Part shown: positions 30,681 through 38,248 of the stretch, piece by piece
Numbering within the stretch: the first letter of the stretch is position 1
How the letters are laid out: each line of letters opens with the position of its first letter
Assembly: GCA_029259725.1 (NCBI GenBank)
Contig: JAJDER010000188.1
Location: 1-38,248 of the forward strand
Length of the DNA: 38,248 bases
Reading direction: 5' to 3'
Source of the DNA: Planctomycetota bacterium
GTDB taxonomy: Bacteria; Planctomycetota; B15-G4
Notes under the pieces: model-generated
Database searches by the model: none
What the model was told of the DNA's origin: nothing
What the model saw: only the letters and a program-made list of their open reading frames with translations
Position numbers and translations under genes: made by a program

Positions 30681-31733
30681 ATGGCCGAGCAGCCGTTGAC
30701 CTACAAGGACGCCGGCGTCGACATCGACGCGGTGACCGTCGCCCTGAAGTCGGTGGGCCGTATGGCCGCCGAGACCCACACCGACCGGGTGCTGACCGGG
30801 CTCGGGTCGTTCGGCGCGTTGTTCAGGGCCGACTTCGGCTCGATGGCCGAGCCCGTGCTCGTCTCCAGCACCGACGGTGTGGGAACCAAGCTGTTGGTGG
30901 CGCATCGGGCCGGGCGCTTCGACACGGTGGGCGCCGACCTCGTCAACCACTGCATCAACGACATCCTGGTGATGGGCGCCGAGCCGCTCTTCTTCCTCGA
31001 CTACGTGGCCGCGGAGCACTTCTCGCCGGGCATGCTCGAGGGCATCGTCTCCGGGTTCGCGACGGCGTGCCGCGAACAGGGCGTCGCGCTGATCGGGGGT
31101 GAGACGGCCGAGATGCCGGACCTATATCCGCCTGGGCACTTCGATCTCGCCGGCTTCGTGGTCGGTGTCGTGGATCGACCTCACGTGCTCACCGGGGACC
31201 GGGTCGCGGTGGGTGATGTGCTCATCGGGCTGCCCTCGACCGGCCTGCACACCAACGGGTACTCGTTGGCGCAGCGCATCCTGCTGGATCGTGAGGGTCT
31301 TGACCTGGACCAGACGTTGCCGGGGCTCGAGGGGTCGGTGGCCGACGCCCTGTTGGCCGTCCATCGCTGCTACCTGCAACCCTTGCGGGGGTTGTTGCGG
31401 CACACCGGCTTGCATGGGCTCGTGCACATCACGGGTGGCGGCTTCACGGACAATCTTCCCCGTGTGCTGCCTTCGACCACCGACGCGCTCATCGATCGGT
31501 CGACCTGGACGCCGCCTGCGATCTTCATGGAAATGCAGCGGCGCGGGCCGGTGGAGCGGGACGAGATGGACCGCACCTTCAACATGGGTGTCGGCATGGT
31601 GCTGGTCGTGGCCGTGGACGCGCAGGCGGAGGTGCTGGCGCACCTCGAGACGCAGGGCGAGCAGCCCTTCGTCGTCGGCCGGGTCGAAGCGGGCGAAGGT
31701 GTCGTGCGGTATGAGGGCCAGGGGCCGACGTGA
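30681..31733 (+). CDS. purM: Phosphoribosylformylglycinamidine cyclo-ligase
   Basis: A protein of 350 residues, the normal size. The start LTYKDAGVDIDA is characteristic of PurM. SSTDGVGTKLLVA, NHCINDILVMGAEPLFFLDY, LIGGETAEMPDLYPPG, GLHTNGYSLAQ and the late TFNMGVGMVLVV block follow. The enzyme closes the imidazole ring in purine synthesis using ATP. The ATG at 30681 fits family alignments best; a GTG at 30657 would add eight residues. The gene sits between the Nudix gene and a TPR protein that overlaps its stop by GTGA, so purine synthesis is co-transcribed with unrelated functions. Confidence 0.95.
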   Translation: MAEQPLTYKDAGVDIDAVTVALKSVGRMAAETHTDRVLTGLGSFGALFRADFGSMAEPVLVSSTDGVGTKLLVAHRAGRFDTVGADLVNHCINDILVMGAEPLFFLDYVAAEHFSPGMLEGIVSGFATACREQGVALIGGETAEMPDLYPPGHFDLAGFVVGVVDRPHVLTGDRVAVGDVLIGLPSTGLHTNGYSLAQRILLDREGLDLDQTLPGLEGSVADALLAVHRCYLQPLRGLLRHTGLHGLVHITGGGFTDNLPRVLPSTTDALIDRSTWTPPAIFMEMQRRGPVERDEMDRTFNMGVGMVLVVAVDAQAEVLAHLETQGEQPFVVGRVEAGEGVVRYEGQGPT

Positions 31734-33196
31734 CGGATTCGCTGCGCGTACGCGGATCACGAGCCCTGCGTTGTGCGCGCGCGCCCATGTTGCTCATCGC
31801 CCTCCTCGGTCTTGGTTGCCTCCTTGGTGGCCTCGGGATTGCTGCTCCCGTCGCGGCAGCAGTGCACGCCGTCTCCCCGGTCGTCGACGAACTCGATGAG
31901 CTCGCGGCCGAAGCGCGCTGGGACGAGGTCATCGCGGCGGCGGGGGAGCGCCTGGCGGTCGATGCGACCGACGAGGGCGCCCGCTACTGGTTGGGACTGG
32001 CCTGGCTGGTCCGCGCCGAAGGACTGCTCTCGGGAGGTTCCTTCTCGTTCGCGCAGGATCTGGCCCGTTCGAGCCTCGACCGCGCGGTGTATGCGCTGAC
32101 GGGACTCGAGCCCGATCCGTCGGGTCCGTATGGCGATGCTCGCGAGTGGTGGGCGTATGCGCGGCAGCTCCGGGGAGATGCCACCCTTGGCACTGACCTC
32201 GAGGGGTTGGTCGCGGAGCAGGGCTGGCCCTACGGCGCCTATCTCCGTGGAGTGCTCGCGAGAGACGAGCAGGACCGGACGGCCGTCGACTGGTTCCGGC
32301 AGGCCTCTGACGCGGATCCCTCACGAGCGCTCTTCGCCTTGGCGCTGGCTGAGGCCTGGGGGGCGGCTGGAGGGACCGAGCAGGCGCTCGCGGCCTGGGA
32401 GCGGGCCAGGGTGGCCGGGGCGACTCCCGCGGAACTCGCGGACGCCGCGCAACGACTGCTGCCATCGGGGGGCAAGGCCGAGGCTCGTCTGGCCCTGCTG
32501 GACCGCATCGCTGCGTCGAGCGAGGAGACGGACGGGCTGATGGCCTGGCACCGTGCGTGGACCCTGCAGCAGCTGGGGCGCATCGAGCAGGCGGAGCAGG
32601 CGCTGGCCGCGGCGACCGTCGGCCGGTCGCCCGCCGTCGAGCGGGTGCATGCGGCGCTGTTGTCTCGCGTAGGGCGTTCGCAAGAGGCGGCGGACCGCCT
32701 GCTGAAGCTGGTGCGGGAGCAGCGTGACGAGGAGGCGCGCACCCAACTCGTGGACCTGGCGGACCGACTCGCCGTGGAGCGGGAGTTCGCGTTGTCGCTG
32801 AAGTGCTACGCGGACGCGCTCGAGGCCGAGCCGAACGATGATCGGGCCCTCCGCAACCGGGCCCTGACCCTGTCACGTGCCGGAGACCTCGAGGCGTCGG
32901 AGCAGGCCTGGGAGTCCCTGGTCGAACGCCATCCCCAGCGCCCTGAGATCCTCAACGACGCGGCGCTGTGCGCCCTTGGCGAGGGGCGCCACGTACAGGC
33001 CCGTGGGTTGCTGGAGCGGGCCAAGGACCTATACGGCGGCGAAGATGCTCGGGAGAACCTCGCGCAGGTCCTCGTCGGGCAGGATCCTGAGCAGGCGGTT
33101 GAACTGCTCGACACCGTCCTCGAAGGGGAACCGGGCCGGGATCGAGCCCTCTACTTGCGTTTCCTCGCTCGCTGCAACGCGCTCGCCTCGCGTTGA
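31730..33196 (+). CDS. Membrane-anchored TPR protein
   Basis: A protein of 488 residues. A signal anchor (MLLIALLGLGCLLGGLGIAAPVAAAV, about residues 20-45) is followed by many TPR-like helices: VDELDELAAEARWDEVIAAAGERLAVDATDEGARYWLGLAWL, LFALALAEAWGAAGGTEQALAAWERARVA, QLGRIEQAEQALAAATVG, EFALSLKCYADALEAEPNDDRALRNRALTLSRAGDLEASEQAWESLV and QAVELLDTVLEGEPGRDRALYLRFL. It is an extracytoplasmic scaffold by inference, with no catalytic motif. It starts with GTG overlapping the purM stop. A hairpin and a TACACT box follow its stop codon. Confidence 0.8.
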   Translation: MTDSLRVRGSRALRCARAPMLLIALLGLGCLLGGLGIAAPVAAAVHAVSPVVDELDELAAEARWDEVIAAAGERLAVDATDEGARYWLGLAWLVRAEGLLSGGSFSFAQDLARSSLDRAVYALTGLEPDPSGPYGDAREWWAYARQLRGDATLGTDLEGLVAEQGWPYGAYLRGVLARDEQDRTAVDWFRQASDADPSRALFALALAEAWGAAGGTEQALAAWERARVAGATPAELADAAQRLLPSGGKAEARLALLDRIAASSEETDGLMAWHRAWTLQQLGRIEQAEQALAAATVGRSPAVERVHAALLSRVGRSQEAADRLLKLVREQRDEEARTQLVDLADRLAVEREFALSLKCYADALEAEPNDDRALRNRALTLSRAGDLEASEQAWESLVERHPQRPEILNDAALCALGEGRHVQARGLLERAKDLYGGEDARENLAQVLVGQDPEQAVELLDTVLEGEPGRDRALYLRFLARCNALASR

Positions 33197-33209
33197 TCGA
33201 GGCGCGGAA

Positions 33210-33234
33210 CCGGAGCTACACTCCGGGCCCTTTT
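33210..33234 (+). terminator. Hairpin with short T run, overlapping a possible -10 box
   Basis: CCGGAG and CTCCGG pair over CTACA (33210-33226), followed by GCCC and TTTT at 33231-33234. This may end the purM-TPR transcript. TACACT (33217-33222) inside the same hairpin is also a TANNNT hexamer, which would start a transcript with a leader of about 48 bases for the next gene. I cannot tell which role is real. Confidence 0.3.
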
Positions 33235-33277
33235 CCTGGCGGAGGCCGAACCGCCGACCTCCTCGGAGCCGACGTCC

Positions 33278-34720
33278 ATGCTGTTCTCCCTGATTGCCGG
33301 CGTGGCCCTCCTCGTCGCCCTTCCCGATGACACCGCACTGCCACGCTCGGGCATCAGCGCCAAGGACCTGACCAAGGCCGCGCCGGACGTATCCGACTAC
33401 TTCGAGGCCCTGGAGACGGATCGCCGCGGAGACCAGGAAGAGTCGCTGGCGTCGCTGAACAGTGCCATCGCCAAGGCGGCCGCGCGGGCCAAGGTGGAAG
33501 GCGAAGCGCTGACGTACCTCGGCGACTGGGAAGTCCTGATCCAGAACAGCAAACCGGAACAGAAGACACTCAAGTCCAAGTACGGGCGCGGCTTCACGGT
33601 GCACACGTTCACGGATCCGTACGACGGCCGCTCGGTCGAGGTGTTGCTGTCCCTACCGAAGGACTATCCGAAGGCGACGGAGGCCTTCTACCCGACGTTG
33701 ATCGGGCTCAAGCCTGTGCTCGGCTTGGAGGGCAAGGACCTGCGTGCGCGGGTCACCGACCTGGCGTCGGCCATGTACGCCGACCTGGTGGCCACCCACA
33801 TCGTGCTGGTGCCTCTCGGCGAGACGGAGGGGGCGGGCAAGAAGGCCATGCCGAAGGAGCACGAGGGCGTCTGGCTGGGTGATGGCCTCTACGCGCTGTT
33901 GACCTCGATGCGCGTGCTCTTCGAGCAGATCCGCTTCGATCGGTCGCGCCTGTTCGTCGACGGTTGGGGTGAGGCGGGCGTGGAGGCCATGCAACTCGCC
34001 AGCGTGGCGCCGGCGTGGTTCGCGGGAGTGATCAACCGTGGGGGTGGCACGGGCGATGACCAGCTGATCCTCGAGAACCTGGATGGCAAGCCGCTGCTGT
34101 ACGTGAAGGGGCTCGATGCCCTGGGAGATGCCAGCAGTCTCAAGAGCCGCGTCGAGGGCATTACCGAGCTGAGCATCGTCGAAGATGCCGAGGCCCCAGC
34201 GCTCGAGCCTTCCGACAACGGCCGTGCCGCGGTGGCGGGCTGGCTGGAGGGCAAGGCCCATGACCTGGCGCCGACGAAGCTCCAGTACAAGCTCGGCGAC
34301 ATCCGCTTCCAGAGCCATCACTGGCTCAAGGCCATGGACATCAACCGGCGCCCGACGGCCAACCCGGGTGACGCCGACTTCCCGCGGATGGAGGCGTCGA
34401 TCGATCGCGACGAGAACCTGATCTCGATCAAGACGACCAACGTCTTCGAACTCTTCGTCTTCCTCTCGGACGCGATGCTCGACCTCGACAAGGAGGTCGT
34501 GATCGAGGTCAACGGCGAGGTTGTCGTCAGTCAGGTCTTCGCCAGGGACCCGCGGCTTCTGCTCGACAACGTGTTCCTCAACAACTCGGGTGACCTGGGT
34601 CTGTATTGCGCGGAGGTCAGGATCGCGGACATCGACCCGAATCTGCCCGAGTCGGACGACGAGGCTGACGAGGCTGACGAGGCCGCCGACGACGAGGCCG
34701 CCGACCACGACGAGCGCTGA
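33278..34720 (+). CDS. Secreted alpha/beta-hydrolase-like protein with acidic tail
   Basis: A protein of 480 residues. A signal peptide (MLFSLIAGVALLVA) is followed by a helical section and then a likely alpha/beta-hydrolase core: VEVLLSLPKDYPKATEAFYPTLIGL, ATHIVLVPLG, and LFVDGWGEAGVEAMQLA, which sits where the nucleophile elbow GxSxG should be but has no Ser there. LENLDGKPLLYVKGLDAL follows, as in secreted esterase-like folds. The C-terminal section has beta strands (LISIKTTNVFELFVFLSDAML) and ends in a repetitive acidic tail of EADEADEAADDEAAD type. I think it is an inactive hydrolase-fold protein. No substrate is suggested. Confidence 0.72.
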   Translation: MLFSLIAGVALLVALPDDTALPRSGISAKDLTKAAPDVSDYFEALETDRRGDQEESLASLNSAIAKAAARAKVEGEALTYLGDWEVLIQNSKPEQKTLKSKYGRGFTVHTFTDPYDGRSVEVLLSLPKDYPKATEAFYPTLIGLKPVLGLEGKDLRARVTDLASAMYADLVATHIVLVPLGETEGAGKKAMPKEHEGVWLGDGLYALLTSMRVLFEQIRFDRSRLFVDGWGEAGVEAMQLASVAPAWFAGVINRGGGTGDDQLILENLDGKPLLYVKGLDALGDASSLKSRVEGITELSIVEDAEAPALEPSDNGRAAVAGWLEGKAHDLAPTKLQYKLGDIRFQSHHWLKAMDINRRPTANPGDADFPRMEASIDRDENLISIKTTNVFELFVFLSDAMLDLDKEVVIEVNGEVVVSQVFARDPRLLLDNVFLNNSGDLGLYCAEVRIADIDPNLPESDDEADEADEAADDEAADHDER

Positions 34721-34724
34721 CCCA

Positions 34725-36242
34725 GTGACGCACGAAGGGCCTTCGGGGCCCCGGCTGCTGGCGGTCGCCTTCCTGACAGGCGCCGCCGTGATGGTCGTCG
34801 AGCTCATGGCCGTTCGGCTGATGGCGCCGTGGTTCGGCCAGAGTCAGCTGGTGTGGACCAATGTGATCGGCGTCGTGCTCGCGTCCTTGGCTGCGGGCCA
34901 GTGGCTCGGCGGGCGTTGGGCCGAAGGGCGCGGCGGATTCGCGCCGGGCTCGCTGCTGTTCGCGGCTGGAGCTCTCGCCGTGGCTCTGCCCGACATCGTC
35001 GGTCTGCTCGGCGGTCTCGTGTTGCCGGGCGATCTCCGGCTCATCGAGGCCTACCCGTTCGTCACGTGGGGTTCCCTGCTCGTTGCTCTGGTGGGCCTCG
35101 GCCTGCCGCTGGCCGCAATGGGTGCGGTGACACCGTGGATCGTGCGCTTGTCGCGAGAGGCCACGGTCGCCCCGGGCCGTGTGGCCGGCCGGGTACTCGG
35201 AGCAGGGACACTGGGGAGTCTTGTGGGGACGTTCGGCGCCACCCACGTGCTGCTCCCGATGGTGGGGTCAGCGATGGCCGTCCGGCTTGCTGGCACCGCG
35301 CTGATTCTGGGTGCCGTGGTGATCGGGCGCCCGCGGAAGGCCGCGGCCTTGCTTTGGTTCGTCCCGCTGCTCGCCACGCTTGCACCTGGCCGGGACCGAC
35401 CGGGCCTCCTGGAGTCGGTCGAGACGGACTACCAGTTCGCCTACGTCGACGAGGATGACGACGGCACGCGCCGGCTTCGTATCAACGAGGCGCTCGACAG
35501 CTTCCACTCGGTAACCGTTCCGGGCAGTGTCCTCACGGGCATGTACTACGACGCCTTCCTGCTACCTGCTCTCCTGGCGCCACCAGGTGCGGATGGGGTG
35601 CGGCGCGCCTTCGTCGTCGGTCTTGGGGGAGGCACCATGGCGCGGCAACTTGATGCGGTGGACCCCGACCTGGTGGTCAGCGGCGTCGAGATCGATGCCG
35701 AACTCCTGCGACTGGGACGGGCGTGGCTGGACATGCCCGCCGACATCGAGGTCGCGGTAGGCCAAGATGGGCGCATGGCCTTGCGCGTCGGCGCCGAGTC
35801 GTTCGGCGCCATCCTGATCGATGCCTACGCGCAGCAGATCTACTTGCCTCAACATCTCTGCACGCGCGAGTTCTTCGAGCAGGTGCGCCATCGTCTCGTC
35901 GATGGTGGGGTGGCTGCACTGAACCTCGGGGGCTTGACGTGGGAGGACCCTGTTGTGCACGCGGTGGCCGGGACCTTTGCAACGGTGCTCGACCACGTGA
36001 CCATGGCGCGCGTCCCGGGGACCCGCAACCTGATCGCGCTGGGGTGGAAGGGCCGGCCTCCCGGCACCGAGGCCATGGCTCGCGTCTTGGTCGAGCATGG
36101 GCTGTTCGACGCGATTGGGTGGACCGTCGAGGAGGATCTCTTCGCCGCGGTTCCACCAGCAGAACATCCGCTTGTGGATGGCGACGCGCCTGTCGAAGCC
36201 CTCGCTCATGCGAGTTGGCGCGCTCTATGGGATGGTCGCTGA
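34725..36242 (+). CDS. Membrane-fused spermidine-synthase-like protein
   Basis: A protein of 505 residues. The first 235 residues carry about seven or eight membrane helices, from LAVAFLTGAAVMVVELMAVRLMAPWFG to AVRLAGTALILGAVVI. The rest is a polyamine-synthase-like methyltransferase fold: RLRINEALDSFHSV, VVGLGGGTMARQLDAVDPDLVVSGVEIDAELLRLG (nucleotide site and acidic Glu-x-Asp), and AILIDAYAQQIYLPQHLCTREFFEQVRHRL. True spermidine synthases use Asp in the DSSDP block; here the block is IDAYAQQ, so the polyamine reaction is uncertain. Fused proteins of this kind are common and uncharacterised. The GTG start follows the upstream stop by four bases. Confidence 0.82.
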   Translation: MTHEGPSGPRLLAVAFLTGAAVMVVELMAVRLMAPWFGQSQLVWTNVIGVVLASLAAGQWLGGRWAEGRGGFAPGSLLFAAGALAVALPDIVGLLGGLVLPGDLRLIEAYPFVTWGSLLVALVGLGLPLAAMGAVTPWIVRLSREATVAPGRVAGRVLGAGTLGSLVGTFGATHVLLPMVGSAMAVRLAGTALILGAVVIGRPRKAAALLWFVPLLATLAPGRDRPGLLESVETDYQFAYVDEDDDGTRRLRINEALDSFHSVTVPGSVLTGMYYDAFLLPALLAPPGADGVRRAFVVGLGGGTMARQLDAVDPDLVVSGVEIDAELLRLGRAWLDMPADIEVAVGQDGRMALRVGAESFGAILIDAYAQQIYLPQHLCTREFFEQVRHRLVDGGVAALNLGGLTWEDPVVHAVAGTFATVLDHVTMARVPGTRNLIALGWKGRPPGTEAMARVLVEHGLFDAIGWTVEEDLFAAVPPAEHPLVDGDAPVEALAHASWRALWDGR

Positions 36243-36736
36243 TGGGCGTCCGGCGCCTGCTGCCACCGCTGGCGGTGATCCTCGCGCTCGTCGCGCCGCT
36301 CCGGGCGCAAGGGGCGGAGAGCATCCTGGTGGAGGCCCAGGCGCTTCGCCGCCAAGGGCGCATGGAGGCGGCCAGTCGCGCCCTCGACGGCTTGGGTGAG
36401 GCGCTCACGGAGCACCAGCGCGGCCGTGTGTTTCTCGTGCGGGGGAACATCGCGTTCGAGCAGCTCGCCTATGGACTCGCCGCATCCCTCTATGAGCAGA
36501 GTGAGGCCTCCTTCGCGCGTGCGCGGCTCACCGACGAGGAGTCCGGCGCCGCTGGGGTCTCGGTTGCGATCGAGAATCGCGGACGAGCACGGGTCGAGGG
36601 TGATCGCCGCCGAGCCCTTGCCGGCCGAGCACGACTCGTCCAGGCGGCCGCCTTGTCACTCTTTCTGTTGGGTCTCGCGAGTGTGGGCTTCATGGCCTGG
36701 CGTTCTGTTGAGCAAGTCAACAGACGCGGCGCGTGA
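36242..36736 (+). CDS. Small TPR protein with signal peptide and C-terminal membrane helix
   Basis: A protein of 164 residues. A signal peptide (LLPPLAVILALVAPLRAQG) is followed by helical hairpins of TPR type (AESILVEAQALRRQGRMEAASRALDGLGEALTEHQRGRVFLVRGNIAFEQLAYGLAASLYEQSEASFARARL) and a C-terminal membrane helix (LVQAAALSLFLLGLASVGFMAW). The ATG at 36242 shares one base with the stop of the spermidine-synthase-like gene, so the two are likely co-translated. It may be a small envelope adaptor. No family is recognised beyond the TPR pattern. Confidence 0.72.
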   Translation: MGVRRLLPPLAVILALVAPLRAQGAESILVEAQALRRQGRMEAASRALDGLGEALTEHQRGRVFLVRGNIAFEQLAYGLAASLYEQSEASFARARLTDEESGAAGVSVAIENRGRARVEGDRRRALAGRARLVQAAALSLFLLGLASVGFMAWRSVEQVNRRGA

Positions 36737-36849
36737 AGAGCGGCACGACCGAGGACTGGGGCGGGCCTCTCCTCGGCCCCAAATGAACCGGGCGCGGAAT
36801 CGCCTAAGCGACCCCACGCCCGAGTCCGGATTCGAGCTGTCGTCGACGT
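36737..36849. other. Short convergent intergenic stretch
   Basis: 113 bases between the TPR gene and the HEAT-repeat gene. GC-rich inverted segments (CGAGGA and TCCTCG around 36751-36780) could form a weak stem, but there is no T run. I see no other signal. Confidence 0.35.
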
Positions 36850-38248
36850 TTACAGGATGTCGAGGACCTCATCGATGGCCGGGACGCGAGCCCGGTAGTT
36901 GTTGTCCTCACTGATCGATGCATTCCACGGCAGGTCGGTCTTCTCCCCGACAATCCCGAGGGCCACACAGGCGAAGGCCCGCGTGATGTTGTTGCGGCTG
37001 GTGTCGTCCGCGATGTCCTTGAGCTCCGGAATGGCGCTCTTGTCACCGATCAGGCCGAGGGCCTTGGCGACCGCAGAGCTGACACCGAGTGTCTCGGCCG
37101 TACTCAGCGTCTCGATCAGCGTGCTCACGGCTTGTTCGTCGCTCATGAGACCGAGCGCCGTCGCCACCTGGAGGCGGAACGTCGGCGTGGTGGTCTTGTT
37201 GCGAACGATGCCTCGCATCGCCTCGGCGGCGTCGGTCCAGTTGCAGAGGCCGAGACCGATGGCGAGGTATCCACGCAGATCCTGGTCCTTGCTGCTCAGG
37301 AAGTCGTCGAGCAGGACAGGCGCCATCTCCTTCGAATTCAGCAGGCCGAGAGCCACGGCGAAAGCAGACCTGTCCGAGGGGTCCTTGGTTCCCTCGTAGG
37401 CCTTCTTCAAACGTTCGATCATCCCCGCCTGCTCGCCGGTATGCGCGCGAGCGTAGAGGGCGCCACCGATACCGGCCCAGGCCTGGTGCTTGGCCTTGCT
37501 GGGCTTGGTCATCTCGCGCCCAAAGAGGGTGACGAGCTTCTCGTGGGCCTCGGTGTGATCCTGAGGGGCCTCATCGCGCCCGCCGATCTTGGCCAAGCTG
37601 ATGAAGGCGAAGTGGCGCGTCTGGACGTCTCGGCCCTCCTGGATGTAGTCGCTGAGAGCGTCGATGACGTCCGTATTGGTGATGTCCGCAAGGCGGCCCA
37701 GGCCGATGGCGGCCGACTGACGGACATAGAGGTCCGTATCCCGATCGACGAGGACGTCGAGGAGCGGGCCGACCGCCTCGGAGTCACCGAGCTTGCCCAG
37801 AGTGGTCGGAATGTAGCTCTTGATCACGTCGTCCAGCTTGCGGTCCTTGAGCTTCGAGTAGAGGAACGCGCGGTCCTCGTTCGAGACGTTTTCGGCGCTC
37901 ATGAGGCCGAGGGCCACGATGGAGCAGACCTTCACGTCGCGATCGCTGTCGGGCAGCTTGTCAATCACACCGACCAGCGTCGAGGATGCCTCGGGGTCAT
38001 CAACAAGCCCGAGCGACAACGCCGCGAAGGAGCGCACGAGCCAGTGCACCTGTCCGCCGCCGACGGCCTGCCGACCGTTGCTGCTGTCGGCAAGGAGGTC
38101 CTTCAGGACTGGAGTGGCCTTTGTCGAGGCGAGCACACCAAGCGCCAGGGTTGCGGACGTCTGGACACTCAGCTCACTGTTCGAGAGCAGCGGCATCGCG
38201 GCCTGCACGACTTGCTCGGCTGATTCCTCGCGAGCTACACGGCCCAGG
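36850..38248 (-). CDS. HEAT-repeat protein, N-terminus beyond the window
   Basis: At least 466 residues. The frame is open to the end of the window, so the true start is outside; the GTG at 38208 is internal. The visible part is about a dozen HEAT-like repeats of about 35 residues: SVQTSATLALGVLASTKATPVLKDLL, LVRSFAALSLGLVDDPEASSTLVGVID, KVCSIVALGLMSAENVSNEDRAFLYSKL, FRLQVATALGLMSDEQAVSTLIETL and VSSAVAKALGLIGDKSAIPELKDI. Many repeats share the pattern A-x-A-L-G-L. The last residues are RVPAIDEVLDIL. No catalytic motif is seen. Repeat scaffolds of this kind are frequent among secreted or surface proteins in this lineage; a signal peptide cannot be checked because the N-terminus is missing. 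Confidence 0.85.
   Translation of the reverse strand, partial: LGRVAREESAEQVVQAAMPLLSNSELSVQTSATLALGVLASTKATPVLKDLLADSSNGRQAVGGGQVHWLVRSFAALSLGLVDDPEASSTLVGVIDKLPDSDRDVKVCSIVALGLMSAENVSNEDRAFLYSKLKDRKLDDVIKSYIPTTLGKLGDSEAVGPLLDVLVDRDTDLYVRQSAAIGLGRLADITNTDVIDALSDYIQEGRDVQTRHFAFISLAKIGGRDEAPQDHTEAHEKLVTLFGREMTKPSKAKHQAWAGIGGALYARAHTGEQAGMIERLKKAYEGTKDPSDRSAFAVALGLLNSKEMAPVLLDDFLSSKDQDLRGYLAIGLGLCNWTDAAEAMRGIVRNKTTTPTFRLQVATALGLMSDEQAVSTLIETLSTAETLGVSSAVAKALGLIGDKSAIPELKDIADDTSRNNITRAFACVALGIVGEKTDLPWNASISEDNNYRARVPAIDEVLDIL

Noticed and set aside
34660-34717. Tandem GAGGCTGAC-type repeats near the end of the secreted hydrolase-like gene
   Set aside because: They simply encode the acidic tail in frame; there is no spacer-repeat pattern of a CRISPR array or mobile element.
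1-38248. Insertion sequences, integrases, prophage genes or CRISPR arrays
   Set aside because: I found no transposase, integrase or phage structural motifs and no regular repeat-spacer pattern anywhere in the window.

Overview
The window is about 38 kb of dense, high-GC (roughly 70%) bacterial chromosome with no ribosomal RNA, tRNA, CRISPR array, insertion sequence or prophage that I can recognise. The gene content suggests a Planctomycetota-type bacterium: a DUF1573 protein, a lipoprotein of the sulfatase fold, an SGNH hydrolase, many secreted TPR and HEAT proteins, a TMTC-like GT-C protein and a membrane-fused spermidine-synthase-like protein. I infer this from gene families only. Other high-GC phyla with large genomes remain possible.

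Layout. 1-1285 (+): the C-terminal S4 end of tyrosyl-tRNA synthetase and a secreted TPR-like protein. 1286-1726: a 440-base gene-free stretch with a perfect 14-base palindrome and a very strong intrinsic terminator, possibly a small RNA locus. 1727-2230 (+): a degenerate GGDEF protein. 2245-6241 (-): the operon DUF1573 protein, sulfatase-fold lipoprotein, SGNH hydrolase. 6422-6931 (+): a small membrane-anchored protein. 6880-11897 (-): the tightly overlapped operon radical SAM, GT9 glycosyltransferase, radical SAM, TMTC-like GT-C protein; this is the most system-like unknown locus here. 11964-14086 (+), divergent from it: an alkaline-phosphatase-superfamily protein and an NAD kinase. 14163-17275 (-): a BtpA-family TIM barrel, then poly(A) polymerase with an exceptionally long basic, disordered tail. 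17455-20945 (+): a pair of M16 peptidase-like proteins (YfmF/YfmH type), then MiaA. 20942-22256 (-): two lipoproteins. 22415-24046 (+): a HEAT-like protein. 24093-24635 (-): a small membrane protein. 24704-26011 (+): CCA-adding enzyme. 26044-30088 (-): the operon dxr, rseP, ubiA-family. 30128-33196 (+): Nudix hydrolase, purM, TPR protein. 33278-36736 (+): a secreted acidic-tailed protein, a spermidine-synthase-like membrane protein and a small TPR protein. 36850-end (-): a HEAT-repeat protein that runs off the window.

Two themes run through the window. The first is RNA and tRNA maturation: TyrRS, MiaA, CCA-adding enzyme and poly(A) polymerase. The second is the cell envelope: RseP, Dxr and UbiA for isoprenoid chemistry, the glycosyltransferase and radical SAM operon, and lipoproteins. 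Genes inside operons overlap by ATGA or GTGA. Several first genes lack a Shine-Dalgarno sequence and instead carry a TANNNT hexamer 7-9 bases before the start codon, the pattern expected for leaderless transcripts. The dxr and Nudix start codons are only 39 bases apart, with two opposing promoters of this kind apparently overlapping.
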